From: CAYLPT01 sp964385645
GTDB lineage: Bacteria; Armatimonadota; Hebobacteria; Hebobacterales; Hebobacteraceae
Direction of reading: 5' to 3'
Assembly (NCBI GenBank): GCA_964385645.1
Contig: CAYLPT010000110.1
Location: 1-14,259, forward strand
Length of the DNA: 14,259 bases
Made by a program: the position numbers and the translations under genes. Below, one piece after another: positions 13,791 to 14,259 of the stretch. Within the stretch, counting starts at the first letter, position 1; each line of letters begins with the position of its first letter. The notes under the pieces are model-generated. The model saw only the letters and a list, made by a program, of their open reading frames with translations. It did no database searches and was not told the DNA's origin.

Positions 13791-13855
13791 GATCCTGTCT
13801 GTCTCCTTCGGGAGGTCTCAACGACCCGACGCCAGATGTCCGCGCCTGCCGGCAT
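13787..13855 (-). CDS. Possible 22-codon leader ORF coupled to the prepilin gene
   Basis: An ATG at 13855 follows a consensus ribosome site, AGGAGGTGA (13875-13867), by 11 nt. It opens a 22-codon frame (MPAGADIWRRVVETSRRRQT, then GS) whose TGA overlaps the first prepilin ATG (ATGATGA). The peptide is Arg-rich and has no recognisable domain. The overlap would couple its translation to that of the prepilin. Evidence is the ribosome site and the overlap only; it may be chance. Confidence 0.35.
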   Translation of the reverse strand: MPAGADIWRRVVETSRRRQTGS

Positions 13856-13924
13856 AGCGGCTCGGTTCACCTCCTCTCGCGCCGGGGCGCGCAGGTGTGC
13901 TCGGGAACGCCGGATGTAGCAGAA

Positions 13925-13978
13925 GCCCAGCGCGTGGCCGGGGCAGTCCGCCGACTGGCGGACCCGCGGGCGCTGGGC
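13925..13978. terminator. Nested inverted repeat downstream of the DUF6785-like gene
   Basis: An outer pair GCCCAGCGC (13925-13933) / GCGCTGGGC (13970-13978) encloses a separate perfect hairpin GTCCGCC (13946-13952), GACT, GGCGGAC (13957-13963). It sits 76 bp after the TAA of the gene entering from the right edge, and upstream of the leader ORF and prepilin. Terminator or structured 5' leader are both possible. The remaining intergenic bases (13856-14054) show no clear promoter or riboswitch. Confidence 0.5.
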
Positions 13979-14054
13979 CCGATGGGCGACCGAATGGTGG
14001 GTGGGGGAAGCTGAAGGGAAACGCGCGCGGGAAGTGCGAGCGCTGGCCGCGCGC

Positions 14055-14259
14055 TTACAGGTTGATGCCGAGGGCCTCGAAGAGGATGCGCTGGAGGAGG
14101 GCGATGGAGCCCCCGCCGGCGAGCAGCCCCAGGAAGAAGGGGAGCGCGGTGCGGTGGGCGCGCAGGCCTCCGTAGCGGAGCAGGAAGGCCTTGAACAGCC
14201 AGGCGCCGAGGATGGCGAGGGTCATGGACTGGATGGTGGAGGCGATGGCGATGGGGAAG
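14055..14259 (-). CDS. DUF6785-like polytopic membrane protein, C-terminal fragment
   Basis: A frame open to the right edge ends at TAA 14057-14055 and yields 67 C-terminal residues. It reads TLAILGAWLFKAFLLRYGGL, then RAHRTALPFFLGLLAGGGSI, and ends LFEALGINL. The W-x-x-K...LRYGG...PFFLGL pattern is that of the last helices of the DUF6785/DUF6784 family of large polytopic membrane proteins, whose function is not established. Codons are ordinary and the fragment is hydrophobic throughout. Start and most of the gene lie outside the window. Assignment is by motif recall. Confidence 0.65.
   Translation of the reverse strand, partial: FPIAIASTIQSMTLAILGAWLFKAFLLRYGGLRAHRTALPFFLGLLAGGGSIALLQRILFEALGINL

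Noticed and set aside
13877..13891. Small hairpin CGCGC-CGGG-GCGCG near the prepilin leader
   Set aside because: Only 5 bp of alternating GC, likely chance in this composition.
1..14259. CRISPR arrays, tRNA/rRNA genes, insertion sequences or prophage genes
   Set aside because: No spaced direct repeats, cloverleaf-like segments, transposase or integrase motifs were seen on either strand.

Overview
The window is a very GC-rich bacterial segment with no tRNA, rRNA or CRISPR. A prepilin of the kind with a 'DYDDTFP'-like segment and a C-terminal 'G-x-FADGH' box, a second pilus/surface-type protein, a DUF6785-like membrane protein fragment and a MalF/MalG-type sugar importer without its own ATPase suggest Armatimonadota or a similar uncultured, surface-glycan-using lineage. 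This is inference from gene content (about 50 percent sure).

Layout. (1) 2-886 (+): rnfB, cut at the left edge, is probably the end of an Rnf electron-transport operon. It faces a convergent apbE (911-1972, -), whose product flavinylates Rnf subunits. (2) 2095-7266 (+): a tight five-gene operon encodes a molybdenum hydroxylase in the order FAD subunit, 2Fe-2S subunit, Mo subunit (the coxM-S-L order), followed by a MocA-like cytidylyltransferase and an XdhC/CoxI maturation factor. Every junction overlaps, and mocA points to the MCD form of the cofactor. The Mo subunit is not a CO dehydrogenase and has an unusual active-site loop, so its substrate is unknown. (3) 7275-10634 (-): a carbohydrate ABC importer operon (binding protein, two permeases, no ATPase) ends in a MoaD/ThiS-like sulfur carrier. 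It converges on xdhC through a perfect 20-bp palindrome that carries both stop codons. (4) 10791-11808: three small genes. They are a three-helix DUF5658-like membrane protein (+), a PilP/GspC-like domain protein (-) and a membrane/zinc-ribbon-like protein (+) whose 5' end collides with the PilP-like frame. (5) 11959-14259 (-): a 5'-incomplete pilus/surface-type protein, a frameshifted prepilin, a possible 22-codon leader ORF, and the C-terminal end of a DUF6785-like membrane protein running off the right edge. Several strong hairpins separate these units.

How it fits together: Rnf/ApbE concerns ion-coupled ferredoxin:NAD redox, and the Mo hydroxylase operon is self-sufficient for subunits and late cofactor maturation. 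The sulfur carrier at the end of the sugar-transport operon could feed molybdopterin synthesis, which would link the two convergent operons functionally. That link is inference. I found no clearly new defence, mobile or RNA system. The least ordinary items are the divergent Mo-subunit active site, moaD inside the sugar ABC operon with its diglycine end in a shared terminator palindrome, the clean loss of one Fe-S cluster in RnfB, and the damaged pilin-like genes.
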